From contig NZ_CP133111.1 in the NCBI RefSeq assembly GCF_033001325.1, positions 372,001 to 436,000 on the forward strand: 64,000 bases of DNA, given 5' to 3'. Positions 16,630 through 24,303 of this stretch are shown piece by piece. Position numbers and translations under genes: made by a program. A model generated the notes under the pieces. It worked only from the letters and a program-made list of their open reading frames with translations, was not told the DNA's origin and made no database searches. Position 1 is the stretch's first letter, and the number at the start of each line of letters is the position of its first letter. Source of the stretch: Rhodopseudomonas sp. BAL398. GTDB taxonomy: Bacteria > Pseudomonadota > Alphaproteobacteria > Rhizobiales > Xanthobacteraceae.

Positions 16630-17190
16630 ATGTTCGCAAAAACTTTCACCATTGGCGTTCTTGGTGCCAGCTTGATGGCCACCGCCGCTTTTGCCGAAAC
16701 CCCCGCCAACAAGATGACCAACACCACCAATGTTGTATCGCCGTCCGCCATGCAGCAGCAGGGCGACTGGCGCGCGTCGAAGCTGATGGGCCTTGATGTC
16801 TACAATCAGGCCAATGAGAAGCTCGGCGACATCAACGAATTGCTGATCGACAACAGCGGCAAGATTCAGGGCGTCGTGATCGGCGTCGGCGGATTCCTCG
16901 GCGTCGGCGAGCGTGACGTCGCGGTGGCGTTCGACAAGCTGCAGTTTGTCAACCAGCCGGTTTCGTCCAACACGGCGATGAATAAGTCGACCGACAGCAA
17001 GATGGCGAACAGCACCACCACGACGACCACGACCACCACTGCGCCGGTTGCCGGCACCACCACCGGTTCCGCGGTGAATACCACCAATGCGAAGTCCGGC
17101 GAGCATCGCTGGTATCCGGATCACGCGGTGTATAATGCCACCAAGGACCAGCTGAAGTCGGTTCCCGAGTTCAAATATCAGAACCAGTAA
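16630..17190 (+). CDS. Exported PRC-barrel domain protein
   Basis: This 186-residue protein starts with a signal peptide 'MFAKTFTIGVLGASLMATAA' (cleavage near AFA-ETP). The PRC barrel spans about residues 46-110: 'DWRASKLMGLDVYNQANEKL', 'GDINELLIDNSGKIQGVVIG' and 'GGFLGVGERDVAVAFDKLQF'. A linker with nine consecutive Thr and a C-terminal 'YPDHAVYNATKDQLKSVPEF' follow. Such proteins are abundant in Rhizobiales and often belong to the general stress regulon. They are presumed periplasmic, with no known catalytic role. AAGGA lies 6 bases before the ATG. A strong terminator follows the gene. Confidence 0.88.
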   Translation: MFAKTFTIGVLGASLMATAAFAETPANKMTNTTNVVSPSAMQQQGDWRASKLMGLDVYNQANEKLGDINELLIDNSGKIQGVVIGVGGFLGVGERDVAVAFDKLQFVNQPVSSNTAMNKSTDSKMANSTTTTTTTTTAPVAGTTTGSAVNTTNAKSGEHRWYPDHAVYNATKDQLKSVPEFKYQNQ

Positions 17191-17215
17191 GCGATCAACG
17201 CTGATCGACGATAAG

Positions 17216-17245
17216 TCTGAGACAATCAGATCTGAGACAATCAGA
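17216..17245. repeat. 15-bp tandem duplication
   Basis: TCTGAGACAATCAGA occurs twice in direct succession (17216-17230 and 17231-17245) between the PRC-barrel stop codon and its terminator. Each unit also contains a TCTGA/TCAGA inverted repeat. Confidence 0.85.
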
Positions 17246-17248
17246 ATT

Positions 17249-17280
17249 GACCGGGTGGCACGCGCCACCCGGTCTTCTTG
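17249..17280 (+). terminator. Rho-independent terminator of the PRC-barrel gene
   Basis: GACCGGGTGGC (17249-17259) pairs perfectly with GCCACCCGGTC (17264-17274) around the loop ACGC, followed by the T-rich TTCTTG. It lies between two convergent genes and terminates the plus-strand transcript. The minus-strand side lacks a clear T run. Confidence 0.85.
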
Positions 17281-17288
17281 TCTTGCTG

Positions 17289-18833
17289 CTATGGTTTCAG
17301 CTCAGCCGGCAATTTGGTGATGGTGACCCGGACGATGCCCTCGGCCTGGGTGGTCACCCGGATCTTGTTGGCGTCGAATGCCAGGTCAGCCAGCTTGAGG
17401 TTGGAGATCTCCGCGGCGATGCGCAGGCCGTCCTCATTGCGGTTCAAATCGGCGATCATCGTGCCGACGCGGCGCTCGGCATTGATCGCGGCGGGCTTCA
17501 GATCGAACACGGCCTTTTCGGCCAGCACTTTTTCCAGATAGGGCACCGCGGCGCGGGCGGCGTTGCCGACCAGGCCGAATGCGGCTTCGGACTCCACCGC
17601 CAGTTCGAGATCGGTGAGGCGGAGCTTCTGTTGGGCCTGATCGAGCACCGGTTTTCCCCAGATATGCAGCGTGGCATCGCCGGTAAAACCGAAGAAGCTG
17701 CGGCTGTTCTTGGCCTTGACCTTCAGCGAGATCAGCAGCCGATCGCCGCTGGCGGCAACGCTCGCGTCACCGACCGTGACGCTGTCGCTGCCGTCCTCCG
17801 GAAAGGTCTTGCCGGCAAACTGGGCTTCCACGATCCGGCCGAGTTCGCTGAACGGAATGTCGACCGGGATCGCAATCTTGACGCCCGCGGCCTCCGGCCC
17901 GACGAGGTCGAGCGATGCCGGAAACGGGCATTGCGGCTTGGTCTCTACGTTGGTGATCCGGGTGTCGGCCTCGATGCCGAGCGTCAGCGTCAGCGCTTCG
18001 CTGTCGATCCGCGGTTGCGCGGCGATGGCGCGGGTCGGGCGCAATTCGAGCCAGAAGCCCTGCGGCACCGAGGCGCCCTGCAATGGAATCGAGCGGCATA
18101 GCTGATCCCATTCGCGGCGGGCATTGCGCTCCAGCGCGGTGTCGTCGCGGAAGCGCTGCTGCAATTTCGCCAGCTGGTCGTTGACCGCCTTGTCGATCGC
18201 GGGCTTGACCTGCGCCGGCACGTTGAAGCGGGCCCCCGCGATGGCGACATTGCTGTCGCCGAGCACGACTTGCGCCGACAGATTCGGCTCGACCCGCCAG
18301 TTCGGCAGCAGCGTCGGCCGCGCCGTGATCGCGATGCTGCCCTTGATGTCGGCATTGGCGTTGAAGGACTTGATCTTGACGCCGATCTGCTTGGCCAATT
18401 TGCCGCCGAGCAATTTGCCGAGCGCATTGTCGACCGCGCCCTGGGTATTGCTGTCGAGCGAGCCCTTGGCGGTGAGCGAGCCATTGATCGGCGCGGCCAG
18501 CGCCATTTGCCCTCCGGCGCTGCTGACCTTGATCGGACCGCGGGTCGCGGTCCAGGCGATGTCGGCGTTCTTGATGATCTTGGACAGCGGATTATTGGCC
18601 TTGCCGGCGAAGTCGCGTGGCGCGGCGTGTTCGACAACATCGCGGATCGCGGTCAGCGGAATCGACACCGGCACCACGATGGTCGAACTGCGCACCGCGG
18701 GCAGCGGTGGCAAGGCGGCCAGGACCGGCGGGTTGACCACGGCGCGCGGCGCCAGCCAGTCCATTACCTTAAGGCTGGCGACAAACGAGACGACGAGAAC
18801 CGCGCCCCCGAGCAGGATATATCTAAGCCGCAT
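17289..18833 (-). CDS. DUF4403-family membrane-anchored protein
   Basis: This 514-residue protein has an N-terminal signal anchor ('MRLRYILLGGAVLVVSFVAS', about 1-22) and a long beta-rich periplasmic part. 'STIVVPVSIPLTAIRDVVEH' begins the first lipid-binding-like (SMP/BPI-type) repeat, typical of DUF4403. 'NLSAQVVLGDSNVAIAG', 'LCRSIPLQGASVPQGFWLEL' and 'IAIPVDIPFSELGRIVEAQF' follow. The family is envelope-associated with no proven role. A tubular lipid-carrier fold is often suggested and would be inference here. I chose the ATG at 18831-18833, where the hydrophobic anchor begins, over the frame extension to 18863. Confidence 0.83.
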   Translation of the reverse strand: MRLRYILLGGAVLVVSFVASLKVMDWLAPRAVVNPPVLAALPPLPAVRSSTIVVPVSIPLTAIRDVVEHAAPRDFAGKANNPLSKIIKNADIAWTATRGPIKVSSAGGQMALAAPINGSLTAKGSLDSNTQGAVDNALGKLLGGKLAKQIGVKIKSFNANADIKGSIAITARPTLLPNWRVEPNLSAQVVLGDSNVAIAGARFNVPAQVKPAIDKAVNDQLAKLQQRFRDDTALERNARREWDQLCRSIPLQGASVPQGFWLELRPTRAIAAQPRIDSEALTLTLGIEADTRITNVETKPQCPFPASLDLVGPEAAGVKIAIPVDIPFSELGRIVEAQFAGKTFPEDGSDSVTVGDASVAASGDRLLISLKVKAKNSRSFFGFTGDATLHIWGKPVLDQAQQKLRLTDLELAVESEAAFGLVGNAARAAVPYLEKVLAEKAVFDLKPAAINAERRVGTMIADLNRNEDGLRIAAEISNLKLADLAFDANKIRVTTQAEGIVRVTITKLPAELKP

Positions 18834-19026
18834 CAATGTTCCGGATGAAATGAGCCGGGACAATACAGAAAGGCCGCGCGCGACGCCAGCGCCTCGGCGC
18901 TGGCGGTATCGGCCTCAAATTCGCGGCAATGTCAGTGTTCGGCGACCCAGCGCCGCGTGCAGCGTCAAAAAAGACAATGGCGCAAGTGAGCGCGCCATTG
19001 CAACTGGACGATGGTTGGCCGAGCCT

Positions 19027-19752
19027 TCAGCCGCGCTGACCTTTCGCACTGTCGGCGCGGCGGTTCTGCTGCGGCAGCACGATCACCTTGGCGCCAACAT
19101 TGACCCGCCGATAGAGGTCGGCGACGTCACTATTGACCAAGCGGATGCAGCCGGACGAGACCCGGGTGCCGATAGTGCCCGGCGCGTTGGTGCCGTGAAT
19201 GCGGTAGATCGTATTGCCCAGATACATCGCCCGGGCGCCGAGCGGATTGCCGGGGCCGCCGGCCATATGGCGCGGAAGATAGGGCTGGCGCGCGATCATT
19301 TCGGCGGGCGGGGTCCAGTCCGGCCACTCGGCTTTCCTGGTGATCGACTGCGTGCCCGACCAGGTGAAGCCGTCGCGGCCGACGCCTATGCCATAGCGCA
19401 CCGCGCGGCCATGGCCGAGCACATAGTAAAGATAAGTGTTTGGCGTATCGATAATGATCGTGCCGGGGGCTTCGCGGCTGTCATAATTCACCACCTGGCG
19501 CCGCAGCCGAGCCGGCAGGTCCGCGCTGGAATCATCGTCGTCGCGTGCGACGGCTTGGCGCTGCGGCATCGGCTGCGCCTCGGGCTGCAATTGCAACGCC
19601 GGCTGCATCGCCGTTTGCTGCGGCAGCAGCAGGAACGGCAGGAATGGAAACGGCAGTGGTTGGGCGGCATGGGCCGCGCCGGACAATGCAATGGAGCCGA
19701 TCATCAGCGCGCCGAAAGCGGCGCCATTTCTGGCGAGCCTGAAATATGACAT
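19027..19752 (-). CDS. L,D-transpeptidase (YkuD/ErfK family)
   Basis: This 241-residue exported enzyme has a signal peptide ('LARNGAAFGALMIGSIALSG', cleavage near AHA-AQP), a Pro/Gln-rich linker (31-80) and a YkuD catalytic domain. 'TIIIDTPNTYLYYVLGHGRA' is the substrate-groove strand. 'YRIHGTNAPGTIGTRVSSGC' followed by IRL holds His186 and the nucleophile Cys202 in the H-x(15)-C-I-R signature. It would form 3-3 peptidoglycan crosslinks or tether a protein to the wall in the periplasm. The start is the ATG at 19750-19752. It is divergent from the tyrosine phenol-lyase-like gene, and the 257-base gap likely holds both promoters. Confidence 0.93.
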   Translation of the reverse strand: MSYFRLARNGAAFGALMIGSIALSGAAHAAQPLPFPFLPFLLLPQQTAMQPALQLQPEAQPMPQRQAVARDDDDSSADLPARLRRQVVNYDSREAPGTIIIDTPNTYLYYVLGHGRAVRYGIGVGRDGFTWSGTQSITRKAEWPDWTPPAEMIARQPYLPRHMAGGPGNPLGARAMYLGNTIYRIHGTNAPGTIGTRVSSGCIRLVNSDVADLYRRVNVGAKVIVLPQQNRRADSAKGQRG

Positions 19753-20009
19753 GGCCTATCCCCTGTTTGAACGCCCTGTTGGAGCGCCGGATTGCCGGCG
19801 CCAGCGCCATTCGGCGCGTTGTTGGGACGAGCTTTAACCCGGCAACCGTTTCAGGACATTTGCGTCGGACGGGCAATTTGGTTTCATTCGGGTAGGGAAT
19901 TGTTTCACCAACCGCCCCGGCCCCGGTTTGATCGGGCGCAATTGAGATTTCCCATCGCATCGATAAGCCATACCACCCGCGGTCGCGCGGGCAGGCGTGG
20001 AGAACCGGG

Positions 20010-21458
20010 ATGGCAAGCGTAAAGTTTTACGGCAACGAGGCGGTGCCGCTGGAAATGCACAAGGTGCGGATCGTCCAGAAGCTGAACCTGCCGCCGATCG
20101 AACGCCGGCTGGAAAAAATCTCGGCGGCGGGCAACAACACCTTTCTGCTGCAAAACGCCGACGTCTTTCTCGACATGTTGACCGATTCCGGCGTCAATGC
20201 CATGAGCGACCAGCAGCAGGCCGCGATGATGGTCGCCGACGATTCCTACGCCGGCAGCGCCACCTATACGAGGCTGGAAGCCAAGCTGCGCGACATCTTC
20301 GGGATGCGCTATTTCCTGCCGACCCATCAGGGCCGCGCCTGCGAGCACATCTTGGCCAAGGTGCTGGTGACGCCGGGTTCGGTGGTGCCGATGAATTATC
20401 ACTTCACCACCACCAAGGCGCATATCACCCTGCAGGGCGGCAGCGTCGAGGAACTGGTGACCGACGCCGGGCTGGAAGTGGTCAGCGCCGAGCCGTTCAA
20501 AGGCAATATGGACATCGCCAAATTGCGGGCGCTGATCCGCGCCCGCGGCGCCGACAACATCGCCTTCGTGCGGATGGAATCCGGCACCAATCTGATCGGT
20601 GGCCAGCCGATCTCGCTGCAGAACCTCGCCGATGTCAGCGCGGTGTGCCGCGATTCCGGCATCCTGCTGGTGCTCGACGCCAGCCTGCTGGCCGACAATC
20701 TGTATTTCAACAAGGTCCGCGAGGACGTCTGCAAGGATCTCAGCATCCGCGAGATCGCCCGCGCCACCGCCGACCTCTGCGACATCGTCTATTTCTCGGC
20801 GCGCAAGCTCGGCTGCGCCCGCGGCGGCGGCATCTGCATTCGCGACGAGGCGATCTACCAAAAAATGCGGCCGATGGTGCCGCTCTATGAGGGCTTCCTC
20901 ACCTATGGGGGGATGTCGGTGCGCGAGATGGAAGCGCTCACGGTCGGCCTCGAAGAGACCATGGACGAGGACATGATCAACCAGGGGCCGCAATTCATCG
21001 CCTATATGGTGGATCAGCTGCTGGAGCGCGGCGTGCCGGTGATCACCCCGCCGGGCGGGCTCGGCTGCCACGTCAACGCCAAGGACTTCGTCGACCACAT
21101 CCCGCAGGACCAGTACCCGGCCGGCGCACTGGCGGCGGCGCTGTACATCGCCAGCGGGATTCGCGGCATGGAGCGCGGCACGCTGTCGGAACAGCGCGAG
21201 CCGGATGGGCGCGAAGTGTTCGCCAATATGGAGCTGGTGCGGCTCGCGCTGCCGCGCCGCGTGTTCACGCTGTCGCAGGTCAAATACGCGGTCGACCGCA
21301 TCGCCTGGCTGTACGACAACCGCGCGCTGATCGGCGGCTTGAAATTCGTCGAGGAGCCCGAGGTGCTGCGCTTCTTCTACGGGCTGCTGACGCCGGTGTC
21401 GGACTGGCAGGAGCGGCTGGTGGCGAAATTCCGCGCCGATTTCGGCGACAGCCTGTAA
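20010..21458 (+). CDS. PLP-dependent beta-eliminating lyase, tyrosine phenol-lyase-like
   Basis: This 482-residue fold-type I PLP enzyme aligns throughout with tyrosine phenol-lyase and tryptophanase: 'GNNTFLLQNADVFLDMLTDS', 'YFLPTHQGRACEH', 'SGTNLIGGQPISLQNL' and 'ELVRLALPRRVFT'. K266 in F-S-A-R-K is the expected Schiff-base Lys and D223 contacts the pyridine N. By eye, three residues that separate the lyases match tyrosine phenol-lyase (T133, R389 and F455 for its T124, R381 and F448), where tryptophanase has Asp, Ile and His. The Arg that normally follows the PLP Asp (D-A-T-R) is Leu226, and the Lys before the Schiff-base Lys is Arg. It may therefore act on another amino acid. Neighbours give no pathway. 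Confidence 0.82.
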   Translation: MASVKFYGNEAVPLEMHKVRIVQKLNLPPIERRLEKISAAGNNTFLLQNADVFLDMLTDSGVNAMSDQQQAAMMVADDSYAGSATYTRLEAKLRDIFGMRYFLPTHQGRACEHILAKVLVTPGSVVPMNYHFTTTKAHITLQGGSVEELVTDAGLEVVSAEPFKGNMDIAKLRALIRARGADNIAFVRMESGTNLIGGQPISLQNLADVSAVCRDSGILLVLDASLLADNLYFNKVREDVCKDLSIREIARATADLCDIVYFSARKLGCARGGGICIRDEAIYQKMRPMVPLYEGFLTYGGMSVREMEALTVGLEETMDEDMINQGPQFIAYMVDQLLERGVPVITPPGGLGCHVNAKDFVDHIPQDQYPAGALAAALYIASGIRGMERGTLSEQREPDGREVFANMELVRLALPRRVFTLSQVKYAVDRIAWLYDNRALIGGLKFVEEPEVLRFFYGLLTPVSDWQERLVAKFRADFGDSL

Positions 21459-21472
21459 CGCCCGTTGAAGGC

Positions 21473-21495
21473 GGGCGCCGGCACGACCGGCGCCC
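21473..21495. terminator. Hairpin between convergent genes
   Basis: GGGCGCCGG (21473-21481) and CCGGCGCCC (21487-21495) form a perfect 9-bp stem with loop CACGA, between the lyase stop codon and the end of arsM on the other strand. There is no T run, so it may act as a weak or Rho-assisted terminator or stabilise the 3' end. Confidence 0.5.
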
Positions 21496-21515
21496 GACCG
21501 AGGCCCGAGCGGCGA

Positions 21516-22322
21516 TCAGCCGGCCGCCGGCTTGGTGCCGCGCACGAAGGCACCCATGAACTTGCCGTCGATCTGCGGGGCGATCGCGTCGACGTCGATG
21601 CCCTTGGCGGTGAGGAATTCGCGCGCGTCCTCGACCTGGTAGATCCGGGTCGGCACGATCTCGATGGCGTCGAAGCCGGCCGCGGCGAGCTTGGCGCGAT
21701 AATCGTCCTCGTCGAGCGCGCCGGCGATGCAGCCGATCCACAACAGCGCGCTGCCGCGGACGTCGGCGGGAATCTCGCCGCGCGTCACCACGTCGGAGAC
21801 GGCGAAACGGCCGCCGGGCTTCAGCACCCGGAACGCCTCGCGCAGCGTCTTGTCCTTGTCGGCCGACAGGTTGATGACGCAATTCGAGATGATGACGTCG
21901 ACCGAATTGTCCGGCAGCGGGATCGCCTCGATCTGCCCCTTGAGGAATTCGACATTGTCGGCGCCGGCCTTGCGCTGATTGTCGCGCGCCAGCGCCAGCA
22001 TCTCGTCGGTCATGTCGAGCCCATAGGCCTTGCCGGTCGGGCCGACCCGGCGCGCCGACAATAGTACATCGATGCCGCCGCCGGAGCCGAGGTCGAGCAC
22101 GGTCTCGCCGGGCTTCAGTTCAGCCAGCGCGGTCGGGTTGCCGCAGCCCAGCGAGGCCAGCACCGCGGTGTCGGGCAGGGCGTCGGTCTGGACCTGGTCA
22201 TAAAGGTTCGAGGTGATCGGGCTGACGTTCTCCACGCCGCCGCCGCAACACGAGCCGCCGGCGCGCAGCGCCGCCTCGGCATATTTCTCGCGAACCACTT
22301 CGGTCATGTCGGTCTGGGTCAT
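21516..22322 (-). CDS. arsM: Arsenite S-adenosylmethionine methyltransferase
   Basis: This 268-residue cytosolic enzyme converts As(III) stepwise to methylated arsenicals with SAM and thiols. The SAM motif I is '[16 protein letters not shown]' (about 75-90). Cys25/Cys26 near the N-terminus and the three catalytic or arsenic-binding Cys seen in CmArsM are present: C60 ('SLGCGNP'), C148 ('ISNCVINL') and C198 ('WIGCIAGAL'). '[15 protein letters not shown]' is the usual post-motif. It lies 112 bases downstream of an arsR on the same strand, with an inverted repeat in the gap. It may be co-transcribed with arsR or have its own ArsR-controlled promoter. Confidence 0.95.
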   Translation of the reverse strand: MTQTDMTEVVREKYAEAALRAGGSCCGGGVENVSPITSNLYDQVQTDALPDTAVLASLGCGNPTALAELKPGETVLDLGSGGGIDVLLSARRVGPTGKAYGLDMTDEMLALARDNQRKAGADNVEFLKGQIEAIPLPDNSVDVIISNCVINLSADKDKTLREAFRVLKPGGRFAVSDVVTRGEIPADVRGSALLWIGCIAGALDEDDYRAKLAAAGFDAIEIVPTRIYQVEDAREFLTAKGIDVDAIAPQIDGKFMGAFVRGTKPAAG

Positions 22323-22374
22323 CGGATGCTCCTGTCGGCTGCTTCGTTGGGATGGGTCGAAAACGTCGGCGTGA

Positions 22375-22394
22375 TATTCTGTAAAACCGGAATA
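22375..22394 (-). promoter_or_regulatory. Candidate ArsR operator upstream of arsM
   Basis: TATTC (22375-22379) and GAATA (22390-22394) are inverted around a 10-base spacer that begins TGTAAA. The same layout (ATATC, spacer beginning TGTAAA, GATAT) occurs at 22842-22861 before the second arsR. Shared architecture at two ars promoters suggests operators, but no protein assignment is possible. Confidence 0.42.
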
Positions 22395-22434
22395 ATCGAA
22401 TTAGTGGCCGCGTCTTTGCGCGACTTTGCGGCGG

Positions 22435-22752
22435 TCATGCCGCGTCGCTGATCTCCTTGTCGTCGGCTTCGTCGGCGCAGCATTCCGCCACCATGAAGTC
22501 GACCAGCCCGCGCATCACGTCGTAATTGGCATGGCAATGCAGCGTCGTCGCCGCGCGCTGCTGCCGGATCAACCCGGCCGAAACCAGCGTCTTGAGATGA
22601 TGCGACAGCGTCGACGGCGCGATCTTCAACTTCTCCTGCAGCCGGCCGACCGGCGTGCCAGCCTCGCCGGCGCGCACCAGCACCCGGTAGATCTTCAGCC
22701 TTGTCGGGTTGCCCAGCGCTTCGAGCTTTCTGGCGGCGTCGTCGATTTTCAT
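22435..22752 (-). CDS. arsR: ArsR-family metalloregulator (arsR, copy 1)
   Basis: This 105-residue winged-helix repressor begins 'MKIDDAARKLEALGNPTRLK', with recognition region 'LKIAPSTLSHHLKTLVSAGL' and wing 'RQQRAATTLHCHANYDVM'. It lacks the C-V-C motif of E. coli ArsR. Instead C91/C92 in 'VAECCADEADD', with C73, could bind As(III), as in ArsR types with C-terminal-helix cysteines. The true start is the ATG at 22750-22752, and the longer open frame to 23007 overlaps the opposite arsR and has no domain. It should repress the minus-strand arsR-arsM unit and perhaps the divergent operon. Confidence 0.9.
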   Translation of the reverse strand: MKIDDAARKLEALGNPTRLKIYRVLVRAGEAGTPVGRLQEKLKIAPSTLSHHLKTLVSAGLIRQQRAATTLHCHANYDVMRGLVDFMVAECCADEADDKEISDAA

Positions 22753-22791
22753 GATGCCAGCGTGCCACGCGAAGCGTCGGCCGTCAAACCA

Positions 22792-22813
22792 TATTTCGAG
22801 TAATACCGAAATA
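22792..22813. promoter_or_regulatory. Perfect inverted repeat between the divergent arsR genes
   Basis: TATTTCG (22792-22798) and CGAAATA (22807-22813) are perfectly complementary around an 8-base spacer. The site lies 40 bases from the minus-strand arsR start and 49 from the plus-strand arsR start, a natural position for a shared operator. Confidence 0.5.
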
Positions 22814-22841
22814 GCGTGATGTCGGCTTGACGGCTGTGGAA

Positions 22842-22861
22842 ATATCTGTAAATCTCGATAT
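22842..22861 (+). promoter_or_regulatory. Candidate ArsR operator abutting the second arsR start
   Basis: ATATC (22842-22846) and GATAT (22857-22861) flank the 10-base spacer TGTAAATCTC. The right arm ends at the base before the ATG. The TGTAAA core is shared with the arsM-proximal site. Binding here would block initiation of the arsR-arsC-acr3 operon. Confidence 0.42.
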
Positions 22862-23233
22862 ATGGAATCAGAGCAGGCCATATTGGCATTAGCGGCGCTA
22901 GCGCAATCAACCCGGCTCGAGGTGTTTCGGCTGCTGGCGAAGCACGAGCCGGACGGGCTCGCCGCCGGCGAGATCGCCCGCGTTCTGGCGGTGCCGCAGA
23001 ACACCATGTCGTCGCATCTGTCGATCCTGACCCGCGCCGGGCTGGTGTCGTCGCGGCGCGCCAGCCGCTCGATCGTCTACCGCGCCGATCTGGCGCGATT
23101 TCAGGAGGTGGCGCTGTTCCTGATCAAGGATTGCTGCGGCGGCCGGCCGGAGGTCTGCGCGCCGCTGATCGCCGATTTGACGCCATGTTGTCCGCCGCAG
23201 AAAGGAAAATCCAATGCCCACACCCGTGTATAA
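22862..23233 (+). CDS. arsR: ArsR-family metalloregulator (arsR, copy 2)
   Basis: This 123-residue winged-helix regulator reads 'ILALAALAQSTRLEVFRLLA' (dimer helix), 'VPQNTMSSHLSILTRAGLVS' (DNA recognition) and 'RRASRSIVYRADLARF' (wing). Cysteines cluster near the C-terminus: C91/C92 and C99 in 'DCCGGRPEVC', plus C109/C110. This D-C-C-G-G-R-P-x-x-C type is common in ArsR proteins next to acr3 and reductase genes. It differs from the divergent copy in sequence and in its extended C-terminus. The gene overlaps the next reductase gene by 20 bases, so the two are translationally coupled. Confidence 0.92.
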   Translation: MESEQAILALAALAQSTRLEVFRLLAKHEPDGLAAGEIARVLAVPQNTMSSHLSILTRAGLVSSRRASRSIVYRADLARFQEVALFLIKDCCGGRPEVCAPLIADLTPCCPPQKGKSNAHTRV

Positions 23234-23741
23234 CGTATTATTCCTGTGCACCGGCAATTCGGCGCGCTCGATCATCGCCGAGTCGATCCTGCGCAAGGAA
23301 GGCCGCGGCCGGTTCGAAGCGTTCTCGGCCGGAAGCCAGCCCAAGGGGCAGGTCAATCCGATCGCGCTGAAGGTGCTGCGGAGCTTCGACTATCCGACCG
23401 AGGGGTTGCGCTCGAAGAGCTGGCAGGAATTCGCGGCGGCCGACGCGCCGGTGATGGATTTCGTGTTCACGGTGTGTGACAGCGCCGCCGGAGAGGCTTG
23501 CCCGGTGTGGCCGGGGCAGCCGATGACCGCGCATTGGGGCATCGAGGATCCCGCCGAGGTGACGGGCACGGACTTCGACAAGGAAGCCGCCTTCGTCACC
23601 GCGCTGCGCTACCTGAAGAACCGGATTTCGATTTTCACCGCCTTGCCGTTGCGGCAGCTCGACCCGCTGACGCTGGGCACCAAATTGCGCGATATCGGCC
23701 GCGGCGAGGGCGCCTCGATGCCACGCCCCAACGTGGCATGA
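23214..23741 (+). CDS. arsC: Arsenate reductase, low-molecular-weight phosphatase type
   Basis: This 175-residue cytosolic enzyme reduces As(V) to As(III). The LMW protein tyrosine phosphatase-like active site is 'LFLCTGNSARSIIAES' (C12-x5-R18). Two further Cys, C88 in 'FTVCDSA' and C96 in 'GEACPVW', match the relay cysteines of thioredoxin-linked ArsC. 'HWGIEDPAEV' supplies the catalytic Asp region. Like many alphaproteobacterial forms it has a helix-rich C-terminal extension. It overlaps arsR upstream and abuts a second, unrelated reductase downstream, indicating one operon with acr3. Confidence 0.93.
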   Translation: MPTPVYNVLFLCTGNSARSIIAESILRKEGRGRFEAFSAGSQPKGQVNPIALKVLRSFDYPTEGLRSKSWQEFAAADAPVMDFVFTVCDSAAGEACPVWPGQPMTAHWGIEDPAEVTGTDFDKEAAFVTALRYLKNRISIFTALPLRQLDPLTLGTKLRDIGRGEGASMPRPNVA

Positions 23742-23749
23742 GGCCGGTC

Positions 23750-24178
23750 ATGGACGTCGTCATCTACCACAACCCGCAATGCGGCACCTCGCGCAATACG
23801 CTGGCGTTGATCCGCCATGCCGGGATCGAGCCGCATGTGATCGAATATCTCAAGACGCCGCCGTCGCGCGACATGCTGCAGCAACTGGTGGCGCGGATGG
23901 GCATTCCGGTGCGTGCGCTGCTGCGCGAGAAGGGCACGCCCTATGCGGAGCTCGGCCTCGGCGCGCCCGGTCTTTCCGACACGCAGCTGCTCGACGCCAT
24001 GATGGCGCATCCGATCCTGATCAATCGCCCGATCGTGGTCAGCCCGCTAGGCGTGCGGCTGTGCCGGCCGTCCGAGGCGGTGCTGGAGATTCTGCCCGCG
24101 GTACCGCTCGGCGAATTCCGCAAGGAAGACGGCGAGCTGGTGCTCGACGCCGACGGCCGCCGCGCCGCGACGGCGTGA
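23750..24178 (+). CDS. arsC: Arsenate reductase, glutaredoxin/ArsC type
   Basis: This 142-residue enzyme is of the E. coli plasmid R773 ArsC type. 'MDVVIYHNPQCGTSRNTLAL' contains the catalytic Cys11 in H-N-P-x-C-x-x-S-R. 'EYLKTPPSRDMLQQLVARMG', 'LREKGTPYAEL' and 'HPILINRPIVVSPLGVRLCRP' carry the Arg residues that bind arsenate. It uses glutathione and glutaredoxin. The start is either ATG 23750, with GAGG 6 bases before it, or ATG 23738, which overlaps the previous stop as ATGA and adds four residues. With the LMW-type reductase next door the operon encodes two independent As(V) reduction routes. Confidence 0.9.
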   Translation: MDVVIYHNPQCGTSRNTLALIRHAGIEPHVIEYLKTPPSRDMLQQLVARMGIPVRALLREKGTPYAELGLGAPGLSDTQLLDAMMAHPILINRPIVVSPLGVRLCRPSEAVLEILPAVPLGEFRKEDGELVLDADGRRAATA

Positions 24179-24192
24179 CGATTGCCCCCACT

Positions 24193-24276
24193 GTCATTGC
24201 GAGGAGCGCAGCGACGAAGCAATCCAGAGCTCAGCATCCAGCCCTCCTGGATTGCTTCGCTGCGCTCGCAATGACG
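24193..24276. repeat. Dispersed palindromic repeat, family A, copy 1 (inside the ars operon)
   Basis: GTCATTGCGAGGAGCGCAGC with GAAGCAATCCAG is answered by CTGGATTGCTTC and GCTCGCAATGAC, giving an 84-base hairpin. A second copy lies at 43331-43414 before murD. It separates the second arsC from acr3 and may affect mRNA stability or differential expression within the operon. Confidence 0.9.
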
Positions 24277-24303
24277 TAATTGGTGTGGTCCTGGGAGGAT
24301 ATG

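Noticed and set aside
22753-23007. Upstream extension of the minus-strand arsR frame
   Set aside because: It is antisense to the second arsR and its control region, while the ArsR domain starts at the ATG at 22752.
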